DNA from: Candidatus Babelota bacterium
Lineage (GTDB): Bacteria; Babelota; Babeliae; Babelales; Vermiphilaceae
Assembly (NCBI GenBank): GCA_004375875.1
Contig: SOKE01000033.1
Coordinates: 1 to 64,000, forward strand
DNA length: 64,000 bases
Direction: 5' to 3'
The notes under the pieces are model-generated. The model ran no database searches, had not been told where the DNA came from, and saw nothing but the letters and a program-made list of their open reading frames with translations. The translations under genes and the position numbers were made by a program. Positions 44,660 to 54,400 of this stretch are shown here, in pieces. Positions within the stretch are counted from its first letter, which is position 1. Every line of letters begins with the position of its first letter.

Positions 44660-45099
44660 TGTATATAAATATGATCTCTCAACTTCTTATTTCTGAATGG
44701 ATCTGGGGACTTACATGGGTTTTTTATCATAATTTTATCAATATTTTATTTATGCTTTTACTGCTAAAACTATTTTTAGGTATTCGCATGGTTTCGGCTG
44801 TATGGCTTTCGTGCTGTGCACAGCTTACTACCTTTCTTTTTTTTAATGTTTTTGTGATTGGAGTTTTTGTTCTTGGTTTTGGTCTTGAATATGATGTGCT
44901 AAAAGGATGGGTATATATTCCCGATAAACTTTATGCTACCTTTTTTCTTGGCTTAATCTATACACTATTACAGAGTTGCTTTTTCTTGTTAATCAATAAG
45001 TATTACAAACTACATTTATCTTGGGTGTTTGTCATTGTGCTTATCAGTAATAGCTTAACTGCACTGCTGATAAATCTATTTTTGCCAGCACAATTATAA
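44656..45099 (+). CDS. Four-helix integral membrane protein, unknown function
   Basis: The 147-residue protein is almost wholly hydrophobic, with about four membrane helices (for example NFINILFMLLLLKLFLGI and LSWVFVIVLISNSLTALLI). AGGGG lies six bases before the ATG. The overlap with the 47-residue frame suggests coupled translation. No family recognised. Confidence 0.65.
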   Translation: MMYINMISQLLISEWIWGLTWVFYHNFINILFMLLLLKLFLGIRMVSAVWLSCCAQLTTFLFFNVFVIGVFVLGFGLEYDVLKGWVYIPDKLYATFFLGLIYTLLQSCFFLLINKYYKLHLSWVFVIVLISNSLTALLINLFLPAQL

Positions 45100-45137
45100 T
45101 TCATCAAGTTTTTAAGCAATTGTCAGAATATAACAGT

Positions 45138-46160
45138 TTATTTAAAACCGAAAGCCTTAAATGGATCATCAAAGTCAAAATCAGGCGAAAAACGATTTGG
45201 CATCGGAAGTACCTTAGGACTACCCTTCTCTAAAATTTTCTTTCCTTCAAAAAGTTCAAAAGCAACGGGTCCTTTTCTTATTTCTAGTGCTATATTTTTT
45301 TTATCGAATTTAACCTTATAACAAATCATATTCATAATAGATTTTTCTTTTTCTTTTTCATCATTTTTTATAAGTTCAAGAAGTAGATTCATTTCTTTCA
45401 TATCCCTTGGCAATGTTAGTTTTAGAGAATCCCCCGGTCTAATTTCTAAGATTTTTGAGAGGATTGCTTGCATTGCTTCCTTATTTCCTCTCTTACGTGG
45501 AAAGCTAAGTATCCTTGAAATTTCCGCGCAATTAATTCTTTTATATTGTGGATCTAAACCAATTCTGATTGGTCTATTTTTAAGTGTATTGCGTATGGTA
45601 AGAGTATAATCGGCTTCTTCAAAAAAAGCTTCGATAAAAGCTTTAAAAGGATAATTAAAGTCAAAATGAGACCAACGAGGATTTGGTATATTCAATGGAA
45701 GGCGAGTAACTTTTTTTAAAGGTATATTTGCTTTAAGCTCCCCATTTGTTTTTATATCAAGGTTTATATTTTTTTGACTTCCGAGTTTAATCCTATAACA
45801 ATACATATTCATTAAAGCTGGTTCTTCTTCTTTCCTCGTATCTGTTACGCTTTCAATAATCAGATCCAGTTCTTTCCCATGCATATTTTCTGGCAATGTA
45901 AGGGTTACCGATGTCTTTGGTTTAATTTCGAAAATTTTTAATAAGATTTTCTGCATGTCTTCTTTTTTCTCTGCTGTTGGAAAAGTAAGTATGTTCAGAA
46001 TTTTCTCACACTTAATTCTTTCATATTGTGGATCTAAACCAATCCTTATAGATCTATTTTTAAGTGTATTGCGTATGGTAAGAGTATAATCGGGAATTGC
46101 TCCAAAAAGAGTGTTGGTTAATGTAAAAAGCCCAAAAATGATAATCTTTGTTTTATTCAT
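45138..46160 (-). CDS. Secreted protein made of two tandem ~160-residue repeats
   Basis: The 340-residue protein has a signal peptide (MNKTKIIIFGLFTLTNTLFG). Two domains each begin DYTLTIRNTLKNR-x-IRIGLDPQY (residues about 23 and 187) and end in an FDF-x-xPFKAF segment. DNA identity at the domain starts is high (45531-45608 against 46011-46088, offset 480), showing a recent in-frame duplication. Each unit is probably a beta-sandwich followed by a helix. The function is unknown. Confidence 0.75.
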   Translation of the reverse strand: MNKTKIIIFGLFTLTNTLFGAIPDYTLTIRNTLKNRSIRIGLDPQYERIKCEKILNILTFPTAEKKEDMQKILLKIFEIKPKTSVTLTLPENMHGKELDLIIESVTDTRKEEEPALMNMYCYRIKLGSQKNINLDIKTNGELKANIPLKKVTRLPLNIPNPRWSHFDFNYPFKAFIEAFFEEADYTLTIRNTLKNRPIRIGLDPQYKRINCAEISRILSFPRKRGNKEAMQAILSKILEIRPGDSLKLTLPRDMKEMNLLLELIKNDEKEKEKSIMNMICYKVKFDKKNIALEIRKGPVAFELFEGKKILEKGSPKVLPMPNRFSPDFDFDDPFKAFGFK

Positions 46161-46322
46161 ACTATCACCTTATTTTTTATGAAAATGAATAATTTTTTTA
46201 CTTCCTTTTTTTATTTCTTTTTAATTAGAATTCAACAAATTGGATTCAAAATGCAAGATTTTTGGAAAATTGGTTTTAATGTGTCTTGTTATTTGATTAA
46301 AAGTATCAGAAAAATAAATTTT

Positions 46323-48281
46323 TTATTGAGATTTTCTTTTTATCTTAAAAATTTCATTGCGTAGTGCAATTGCCTTCTCAAAATCTAATCGATCAGCAGC
46401 ATCAAACATCTCTTTTTTAAGCATAATAATATGTGTCTGTTTATCCAATGTCTTTTTATATTTTCGGGAATGCCTTTGTGCAGAAGCCTGCGCAATTATG
46501 TGCTGAATATTGGCAATGCTCTTGGTTACATCCCGTTTTACACTCTGAGGTATTATCTTATGCTTTTTATTGTAGCTTTCTTGTAATGCGCGACGTCTAT
46601 TCGTTTCATCGATAGCTGCCTGCATTGATTTAGTTATGGTATCAGCATACATAATCACACGAGATTCATTATTGCGTGCAGCTCGACCAATAATCTGAAT
46701 TAATGAACGCTTATCACGCAAGAAGCTTTCAACATCAGCATCCATTATTGCAACGAGCGCTACTTCAGGTAAATCAAGTCCTTCACGCAGTAGGTTAACT
46801 CCAACGAGGCAATCAAATATGCCAAGACGCAGTTTTTGTAGTAATTCAGTCCGTTGTGGTGTTTTTAAATCACTGTGTAAATAACAAACTTTAATTTTCT
46901 TTTCTTCTAAATGGTTTGCTAACTCTTCTGCCAGTTTTTTTGTCAAAACAGTAACTAAACTTCGATACCTTTTAGTAGCCGTTTGATTGATCTGTTCAAT
47001 AAGATGATCAATTTGTCCTTTACGTATGTGAAGTTCGATTTTTGGATCCAAAAGTCCAGTTGGCCGAATAAGTTGCTCAACAATGATATCAGAATGATTC
47101 AGTTCATAATCACTTGGTGTAGCTGAAACGAAAATAACATCCTTAAAATATTGCTTAACCTCTTCGAAAGTAAGTGGTCGATTATCAAAAGCAGATGGTA
47201 GACGAAAACCAAACTCAACGAGTGTTTGTTTTCTGGCGCGATCGCCAGCATACATACCACGTAGTTGCGGAATAGCAATATGTGATTCATCGATAATGAG
47301 TAAGAAATCATCAGGATAGAAATTGAGGAGACAAAATGGAGGTTCTCTAGTACAGCGACCATCAAAATGGACCGAATAGTTTTCTATTCCAGAACAATAC
47401 CCAACTTCCTTGAGCATCTCAATATCGTGCTTTACACGCATCTGCAATCGTTCTCGATAAAGCTCTTTTGGTAATTTGGGCAAATGATCGGTTAATTCGG
47501 CCTTGATACTTGCGATGGCAGCCTGTTTTTTTTGTTCAGTAGTAACAAAATGTTTTGCCGGAAAGATAACTGTATTATCGAGATTCATCAACAGAGCATT
47601 ATTAAGCTTGCTCACTAATTGTAATGTTTCGATGGTATCACGAGATAGTTCTATTCGAAGTTTTTCTTTCTGGTATGGTAAATTGATTTCAATCGTATTA
47701 CCTAATACCTGAAAGGTTCCTGAACTTTTATCCAAATCATTGCGTAGATACTGGATGAAAATCAATTGACGTATAAGATCCATTCTGTTCATTGATTGGC
47801 CTACTTTAAGAGAAAGTGCCAAGTTTCGATAATCATCAGGATTACCAAGCGAATAGATCGAAGAAACGGAGGCAATTATAATTGTATCCCGCCTATTAAT
47901 AAGTGAGGCTGTTGCTTCAATGCGCAACCGTTCAATTTCAGTATTGATTTTTGTTTCTTTGGGAATATACAGGTCCTGAGCAGGCATATATGATTCAGGC
48001 TGATAATAATCGTAGTAGCTGACAAAGTAGCAAACCTTGTTTTCAGGAAAAAAGAGTGAGAATTCCTCATAAAGTTGTGCTGCCAATGTTTTGTTGGGAG
48101 AAAGGACCAAAACTGGTTTATCCTGATTTGCAATTATATTAGCCAAGGTAAAAGTTTTACCAGATCCAGTAACTCCAACAAGTGTGGCTGTATTACCAGT
48201 TCGCTTATTCAGTCTTTTGATTGCCGCAGGCTGGCTTCCTGCCGGCTTAAATGGCGCTTTTAATTTAAATAATTTCTTCAT
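46323..48281 (-). CDS. uvrB: UvrABC system protein B
   Basis: The 652-residue helicase subunit verifies DNA damage and loads UvrC in nucleotide excision repair. Walker A GVTGSGKT is at residues 36-43. The damage-probing beta-hairpin region SYYDYYQPESYMP follows. DESH (Walker B) and later helicase motifs (VGVNLLREGLDLPEV, IQIIGRAARN) are intact. The C-terminal UVR motif (MFDAADRLDFEKAIALRNEIF) binds UvrC. Length and motifs are normal. Confidence 0.98.
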   Translation of the reverse strand: MKKLFKLKAPFKPAGSQPAAIKRLNKRTGNTATLVGVTGSGKTFTLANIIANQDKPVLVLSPNKTLAAQLYEEFSLFFPENKVCYFVSYYDYYQPESYMPAQDLYIPKETKINTEIERLRIEATASLINRRDTIIIASVSSIYSLGNPDDYRNLALSLKVGQSMNRMDLIRQLIFIQYLRNDLDKSSGTFQVLGNTIEINLPYQKEKLRIELSRDTIETLQLVSKLNNALLMNLDNTVIFPAKHFVTTEQKKQAAIASIKAELTDHLPKLPKELYRERLQMRVKHDIEMLKEVGYCSGIENYSVHFDGRCTREPPFCLLNFYPDDFLLIIDESHIAIPQLRGMYAGDRARKQTLVEFGFRLPSAFDNRPLTFEEVKQYFKDVIFVSATPSDYELNHSDIIVEQLIRPTGLLDPKIELHIRKGQIDHLIEQINQTATKRYRSLVTVLTKKLAEELANHLEEKKIKVCYLHSDLKTPQRTELLQKLRLGIFDCLVGVNLLREGLDLPEVALVAIMDADVESFLRDKRSLIQIIGRAARNNESRVIMYADTITKSMQAAIDETNRRRALQESYNKKHKIIPQSVKRDVTKSIANIQHIIAQASAQRHSRKYKKTLDKQTHIIMLKKEMFDAADRLDFEKAIALRNEIFKIKRKSQ

Positions 48282-48513
48282 AATAAATAGTTTTCCAAAA
48301 AGGAGTGTTATTTAAGATATACTAATAATAACATATATTTATTCTATTTGCAATATCGGCTTAAAGCGGTTTTTAGAGGGTTTTTTTTCTTTGTACAAAG
48401 ATAAAGATATATGGATGCCGTTTTCTTAAAATTATCTTTTCATAATTTTTTCGTACGCTATGCTTAAAATAAAGATAAAATTTACCATCTAAAAAATAGT
48501 TCAGGAAAAGGTA
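48282..48513. other. Divergent intergenic region between uvrB and an outer-membrane protein gene
   Basis: No gene is seen. It must contain divergent promoters. AGGAAAAGGT lies just before the ATG at 48514. Confidence 0.5.
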
Positions 48514-49971
48514 ATGAGTAGCAAAATCAAACTTCGATCTTTTTTTTATATCATTCTATTAAATATATTTTCATTGAGTATAAGTAGTACACCAGTTGGC
48601 AAACAAAGCATTAACGATTCCCGTACGAAAGAATATAAATTTGTATCACGCTCCCAATTTCCTGCAAAAAAAGAAGCTCACGCATTAAAAAATAAGATTT
48701 TATTTTGTAGAGGAAAACCAACTACTAAAGAACAACCATCCACCACTGATCAGCAACAAAGGGTACCGGTGAAAAAAGAGGAAGAACCATCATTTATTTT
48801 TGTATTTTCAGGATATATTAAACCAGAATTTTTTGTTGATTCACGCCAAGTTTTTGGGTGCCGCGCTAATCAAACATTGTTTAATCCAGAATGTAGGCTT
48901 TACGATCGTTGTTGTCGTGACATTAACGCTCACGGACAATTTAATATTTTAGCGATTGAATCACGTGTTCGAACTGAAATTATAGGGCCTTCTATAGGAT
49001 CAGCAAAAAGTAAAGGAGTTATTGAAGCAGATTTTTATGGTGTCCGCGAAGATATGATTAATTCATTACGAATGCGTCATGCCTATTTTTCGCTTACTTG
49101 GAAAAATAGAGAATTATTACTTGGACAATATTGGCATCCTATTACCAGTCCAGAATGTTATCCGCAAACGCTTTCTTTTAATTGTGGTGGACCAATGGAT
49201 CCATATAAACGTGTTCCACAGATTAGAATCACCAGATTTATTAGACCCTTAGAATTAATTGCGGCTGTTTCTTCTGCTGTTCACTTTGTAAATAATGGAC
49301 CAATTGGGTTTAGCTCAAGCTATTTGCGTAATGCAATTGTTCCTAATCTTAGTTTTCTCATTCAGGCGCGTCCTTCAACTCATTTAATCGGTGCGGGCAT
49401 TGATTTTAAACGACTTGTTCCACGATTGGTTAGTAATAATAATTTTAAAGTTTCAGAATCAATCAATAGCCTTACTGCTCTTGCTTATACTGCATTTAAT
49501 TGGGAAACATTTGCACTTCGCGCAAAAATAGCGCTTGCACAAAATGGCTCTGTTTTTACACTCTTAGGAGGCTATGCAGTGCATTCAATTCAGCCAGATA
49601 CCGATCATCGGACATATACTAACTTGAATACTATTACAGCTTGGATTGATTTCAATCGTGTGCATAAAAAGGTAGAACCTGGATGTCTCATTGGGTATAC
49701 AAAGAATTTAGGTGCAACATCTACAATTATTCCTTGCCTCCAACAGAATGATTCATGTGAATCATTAGTTTACACGTTTCTTTATCCTAATATAGATTAT
49801 GTTTTCAGAATTTCACCACGTATACGTATCTATTATAAACCGGTTGTTTTTGGTGCAGAACTTGAATATACGCGTGCTGCTTTTGGACAACTTAATAATA
49901 GAGGTCGAATTAACTGTCCACGCCCTGTTGAAAACATACGATTGCTTTTGGCAGCTTTCTATTTCTTTTAA
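48514..49971 (+). CDS. Predicted outer-membrane beta-barrel (porin-like) protein
   Basis: The 485-residue protein has an N-terminal signal (SFFYIILLNIFSLSISS), a polar linker (about 30-95), then alternating strands with aromatic residues (FSGYIKPEFFVDSRQVFG; RMRHAYFSLTWKNRELLLGQYW). It ends LLLAAFYFF, the C-terminal aromatic signal recognised by the BAM machinery. WxxPxTSPECYPQTLSFNCGG-like loops contain Cys pairs that could form disulfides. Homology to named porins is not evident. Its stop overlaps the end of the convergent PBP gene by four bases. Confidence 0.75.
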   Translation: MSSKIKLRSFFYIILLNIFSLSISSTPVGKQSINDSRTKEYKFVSRSQFPAKKEAHALKNKILFCRGKPTTKEQPSTTDQQQRVPVKKEEEPSFIFVFSGYIKPEFFVDSRQVFGCRANQTLFNPECRLYDRCCRDINAHGQFNILAIESRVRTEIIGPSIGSAKSKGVIEADFYGVREDMINSLRMRHAYFSLTWKNRELLLGQYWHPITSPECYPQTLSFNCGGPMDPYKRVPQIRITRFIRPLELIAAVSSAVHFVNNGPIGFSSSYLRNAIVPNLSFLIQARPSTHLIGAGIDFKRLVPRLVSNNNFKVSESINSLTALAYTAFNWETFALRAKIALAQNGSVFTLLGGYAVHSIQPDTDHRTYTNLNTITAWIDFNRVHKKVEPGCLIGYTKNLGATSTIIPCLQQNDSCESLVYTFLYPNIDYVFRISPRIRIYYKPVVFGAELEYTRAAFGQLNNRGRINCPRPVENIRLLLAAFYFF

Positions 49972-51317
49972 ATAAATTCACCTGTTGTTGGTATAGTAAC
50001 TTCTGGCGATACCTTATCTTCAGGTGATACCTTTCCTTCATCAGAAGGTATTTCTTTTACCTCAACTTTAGGTGTTTCTTCCGCCTCAACTTTTGGTTTT
50101 TTAGGAGGTTTCTTTTTAGGTGTCACTTGTTTTTTTTCTTCAATTACTTTCTTGTTTGTTTCTACTTTAATCCATTCTTCTTTGCCTGTATCCAGCCATA
50201 GATTATGAAGTAATTGACGGGTTTCTGGATCAAAGCTTAATGGAAGACCGCCAAAATTGTATTCTTTCATTGCTTCAAATTTTTTAATAATTTTGTTGAA
50301 GGTTATATCTCCTTTTATTTGTTTTAAAACCTTCACAAACAAGGATGCAGCAAGATAGGCTTCCAAGCATTGACAATCTAATAGTAAACGTCCTTCACTT
50401 TTCTCAACATCATCCTGGAATTGTTTAATGATAGCTAATTCTTTTTTCTTATTTGCTGCTCGTTTTTCAGGGCAAGGTACTACGTGAGCAATAATAAAAT
50501 GTAGTTGTCTGTCTTTGATGAAGTCTTTAAAATCAGAAATACTTAAATCGGATATACCAAACAGTTTTTTTCTTTTTACTTCTTCAAGACCAAGCTGTCG
50601 TATCAATGCTTCTGCTGCTGTTGATGTTGAAAAAAAACCGATCGCATCTATGTTTGCTCCTTTTATTTTTTTTACAGCAGCGGAAAAATCAACATCATTA
50701 CGTTCATAGGGAACTTCAAGGCCATCCTTGATGCCCTTTTCTTTTAATGCATCACGCGCACCTCGTAAAATATCCAAACCAGATGCATCATTTTGATAAA
50801 AAAAGGCAATATTTTTAGCGTTTAATTTCTCAATTACATATTTTGTTAATACGTAGCCTTCATCGTAATAAGAAGCGCGTAAATGTATCAAATTCCTCAA
50901 ATCTGGTTTGCGAAAAATCGAAGTTCCAGTAATTGGAAATAATACGAGAACTTTGCCTTCTTTAACCAAATCAAGGTATGCATTAAGAGTTGGCGTTCCT
51001 GCTGGACATACAATAAGTCCCGTTTTAACTTTATTTAACAATATTTCAATATTTTCGCGTGCCTTATCAGGTGTGTATTCATCATCCATAGGAGTTAACT
51101 TTATTTTACGGCCATTTATACCGCCTTCTTTATTAACCTTATTAAAAACATATTCGAGTCCACATAGAACTTTGGTAGATTCGCTTTTAAGTCCCCTGGT
51201 TAAGTCAAGTGTCGTACCAATTTTTATAAATTTAGAAACAGGTTGTTCATTATATAAAGTAAAAAATAATATAAAGGTAAACCCACAAAAGAGAATCCGA
51301 TAATTAAGTTTCTTCAC
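49968..51317 (-). CDS. Type I periplasmic-binding (Peripla_BP_6-like) ligand receptor
   Basis: From GTG 51317 (AGGAG seven bases before) the protein has 449 residues. An N-terminal signal/anchor (LNYRILFCGFTFILFFTLY) is followed by one PBP-I domain: IGTTLDLTRGL, NKVNKEGGINGRKIKLTPMD, TGTSIFRKPDL, and RQLLHNLWLDTGKEEW near the domain end. The tail (about 400-449) is Lys/Pro/Glu-rich and low-complexity. The family binds amino acids, urea or amides for ABC import, but also serves as the ligand-binding part of animal receptors. No permease or ATPase genes are near. It is the last gene of the receptor-channel cluster. Confidence 0.9.
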   Translation of the reverse strand: MKKLNYRILFCGFTFILFFTLYNEQPVSKFIKIGTTLDLTRGLKSESTKVLCGLEYVFNKVNKEGGINGRKIKLTPMDDEYTPDKARENIEILLNKVKTGLIVCPAGTPTLNAYLDLVKEGKVLVLFPITGTSIFRKPDLRNLIHLRASYYDEGYVLTKYVIEKLNAKNIAFFYQNDASGLDILRGARDALKEKGIKDGLEVPYERNDVDFSAAVKKIKGANIDAIGFFSTSTAAEALIRQLGLEEVKRKKLFGISDLSISDFKDFIKDRQLHFIIAHVVPCPEKRAANKKKELAIIKQFQDDVEKSEGRLLLDCQCLEAYLAASLFVKVLKQIKGDITFNKIIKKFEAMKEYNFGGLPLSFDPETRQLLHNLWLDTGKEEWIKVETNKKVIEEKKQVTPKKKPPKKPKVEAEETPKVEVKEIPSDEGKVSPEDKVSPEVTIPTTGEFI

Positions 51318-51424
51318 TGTTTTACTCCTTTTTAAAAGCACATTATTTATTCATAAAAAATATATGTAAAAAATATAACTACTTATTTACCTTGTTCATT
51401 AAAGCTAATTTTATATAGCATTTA

Positions 51425-54400
51425 TTATGCTGCTACGGCTTCTTGTTCTTTTTTAGGTTTTTCCTTAGGAATTTCTTCTTTTATCTCTTTCTTTAGTTCT
51501 ATTGCAGGAGAAATTTCTTCTTTTTTTATTGCTATTTTTTTCCATTCTTCCTCACCTGTATCAATCCATACTGTATGGGATAATTGACGTGTTTCTGGAT
51601 CAAAATCTAAGATTAACCCCTTAAAATTATAGTCCTTTAATGACTCAGCAACAGCTCTAATTTTTTCTTTTGTAACGGGACCGCTAATTTTCTTAACCAT
51701 ATCAACAAACAAGCTTGCTGTTATATATCCTTCTAGAGTGTAAGCATCACAGGGAAGATCTTTTTTCTGTATTAATTTTCTAAATTCTTGGACAATCTCA
51801 AGTGAACTTCTTTCTGGATCAGGAACAGGGTAGGAAACGATGACCTTAAGATTTTCTCGCTCAATAAAGCGTTGAAACGTTGTTTCTCCTAATGTATTTA
51901 CCCCAAATAATTGTTTTCCTATAAAAATAGGTATACCCGCTTGTCGTATTAAGTTGATTGATGCAGTTGAGGTAGTAAAAAAACCTAAGGCATCAAAATT
52001 ACCTTCTTTAAGGAGAGTAACCTGTTTTTTTAAATCTGTTTCACCAAGCCGATGGGGAATCTCAATCCATTTAGTAATACCGGCCTCTTTGAGAGCTTTT
52101 TTCGCTCCTTCAAGACATCCAAGTCCAAATGCATCATTTTGAAAAAAGAAGGCAAATTTATTTATATTTCCAGTCTTAAGTAAATATTTAACTGAGGTGT
52201 AAATTTCTTCAGAATAAGCAATTCTAAAATTAATTAAATTAATAAGATCAGGTTTTCGAAATTCAGAGGCAGCTGTTGTTGGGAAAAGTACGAGAACTTT
52301 TTTTTCTTTAACAAGATCAAGATATCTCAGCAATGTGGAACTTCCAATAGGTGTCAGGAGAATATCAATATTATTTTTCAGTAACGAAAGAACATTTTCG
52401 CGAGCCCGTTCTGGGACATATCCATCATCAAGAATATGCAAATCTATTATTTTCCCATTTATTCCCCCTTTTTTGTTTACCTCTTCAAAACACATTTGCA
52501 TACCATTTTTTATGGATATTCCGAGCTGTTTAATACTTCTTGTTAAATCGAGTGTTGTTCCAATTTTAATCCTACCCTCATCAACTTTCACTTCAACTTC
52601 TTTTTTGGGTTCCTCAGGAATTTCTTTTTCTACCTTTTTTTCTTTTTTTAGTGTTATTTCTTCCCATTTATCTTTGCCTGTATCAAGCCATAATGTATGG
52701 CATAATTGACGTGTTTCTGGATCAAAATTAAGCTTTATACCCTTAAAATTATAATCTTTTAACGACTCAGCTACAGAAATTATTTTTTCCTTGGTCACTA
52801 TTCCTTTGACCTTTTTAAGAATACCACCAAAAAGATCTGCGGTAAGGTAACCTTCAAATAAATAGGTTTCAAGTGGATAATCATATTCCTTAGCTAAATC
52901 CCTGAATTCCTTCGCAATTTCCAAATTGCTTGCTTTTGGATTAGGAACAGGATAGGATACCGTAAAGCTAAGGTTCTCTCTTTTAATAAATCGCTGAAAA
53001 GTTATTTCTCCAAGTGTATTAACCCCAAATAGTTTTTTTCCAGCTAGAGCGGGTATACCAAGCTGCCGAATGAAGTTAATTGCGGCAGTTGAAACAGCAA
53101 AAAAACCAATTGCATCGAATGTTTTTCCTTTCAACTTTTTTACTTGTTTTCTAAAGTTAGTTTCTCCATGTCTGTGTGATATTTCAATCCATTCGTTTAT
53201 ATCAGCTTCCTTGAGAGCAGTTATTCCTCCTTTCAGACAAGATCTGCCAAAGGCATCATCTTGGAAGAAGAATACAAACTGTTTTACTACTTCAGTCTTG
53301 AGCAAATTTTTTACAAGCGCATATCCTTCTTTATAATATGATGCTCTAAAATTAACTAGATATTTTAAATCAGGCTTACGGAAATTTGTAGAACCAGTTA
53401 AAGGAAAGAGTACTAAAACTTTTCCTTTCTTTACCATATCAAGATAATTATTAAGAGTCGGACTTCCAAGTGGTGTTAAAAGAGTATCTATATTATATTT
53501 AGTTAATAATTCAATTACATTGGCACGCGCTTTCTCGGGGACATAGCCATCGTCAAGGACATGAAGATCAATTATTCTACCGTCTATACCCCCCTCTCTA
53601 TTTACTTTACTAAAGTACATCTCCATGCCATTTTTTAAAGGTACTCCAAGCTGTTTAATGCTTCTTGTTAGATCGAGTGTTGTTCCAATTTTAATCTTGC
53701 GATCCTCAACAACCTTTACTTCAACTTCTTTTTTGGGTTCCTCAGGAATTTCTTTTTCTACCTTTTTTTCTTTCTTTAGTTCTATTGTTTGCCATTCAGG
53801 CTTACCAGTATTAAGCCATAATGTATGCGATAATTGTCGGGTGCTTGAATCCCAGTTTAAGATAAGGCCTTCAAAGTTTACATTTTGTATAGCAGACGCT
53901 GCTTTAAGAATTGCTTCGTTAGTTATGGGATCTTTTAATTTTTTTAATATATTAATTAAGAAAGATGCGCTTATATAACTTTCGAGAGCATATACATCAA
54001 GCCTTTTTCTTCCATGCGCTTTTGCCTTGTTCCTAAATTTTTCTACTATGGGTAAAGAACTTTTTGCTGGATTTGGAACTACATTTGTGTTAATCAATTT
54101 GAGATCATTTTTCTGTATAAATTCTCTGAAATCCTGTCCACCTAAAGTACGAATACTCAGTAGTTTCTTTTTTCTCAATTTCTGTATACCTGCCTGATTA
54201 ATAAGAGCCTTTGCAGCAGTAGCAGTGCTAAAAAATATTATGGTATCAATAGAGGGATCGAGTAATTTGTTTATGCGCTCTTCACCAAAATTTAAATCAT
54301 TTCGGTCATATGAAACCTCCACCCAATCTTTTATTTTCATTTCTCGAAGTTGAGTTTGTGCTCCCTCTAAAGGGTCTTTACCAAATAAATCATCCTGAAA

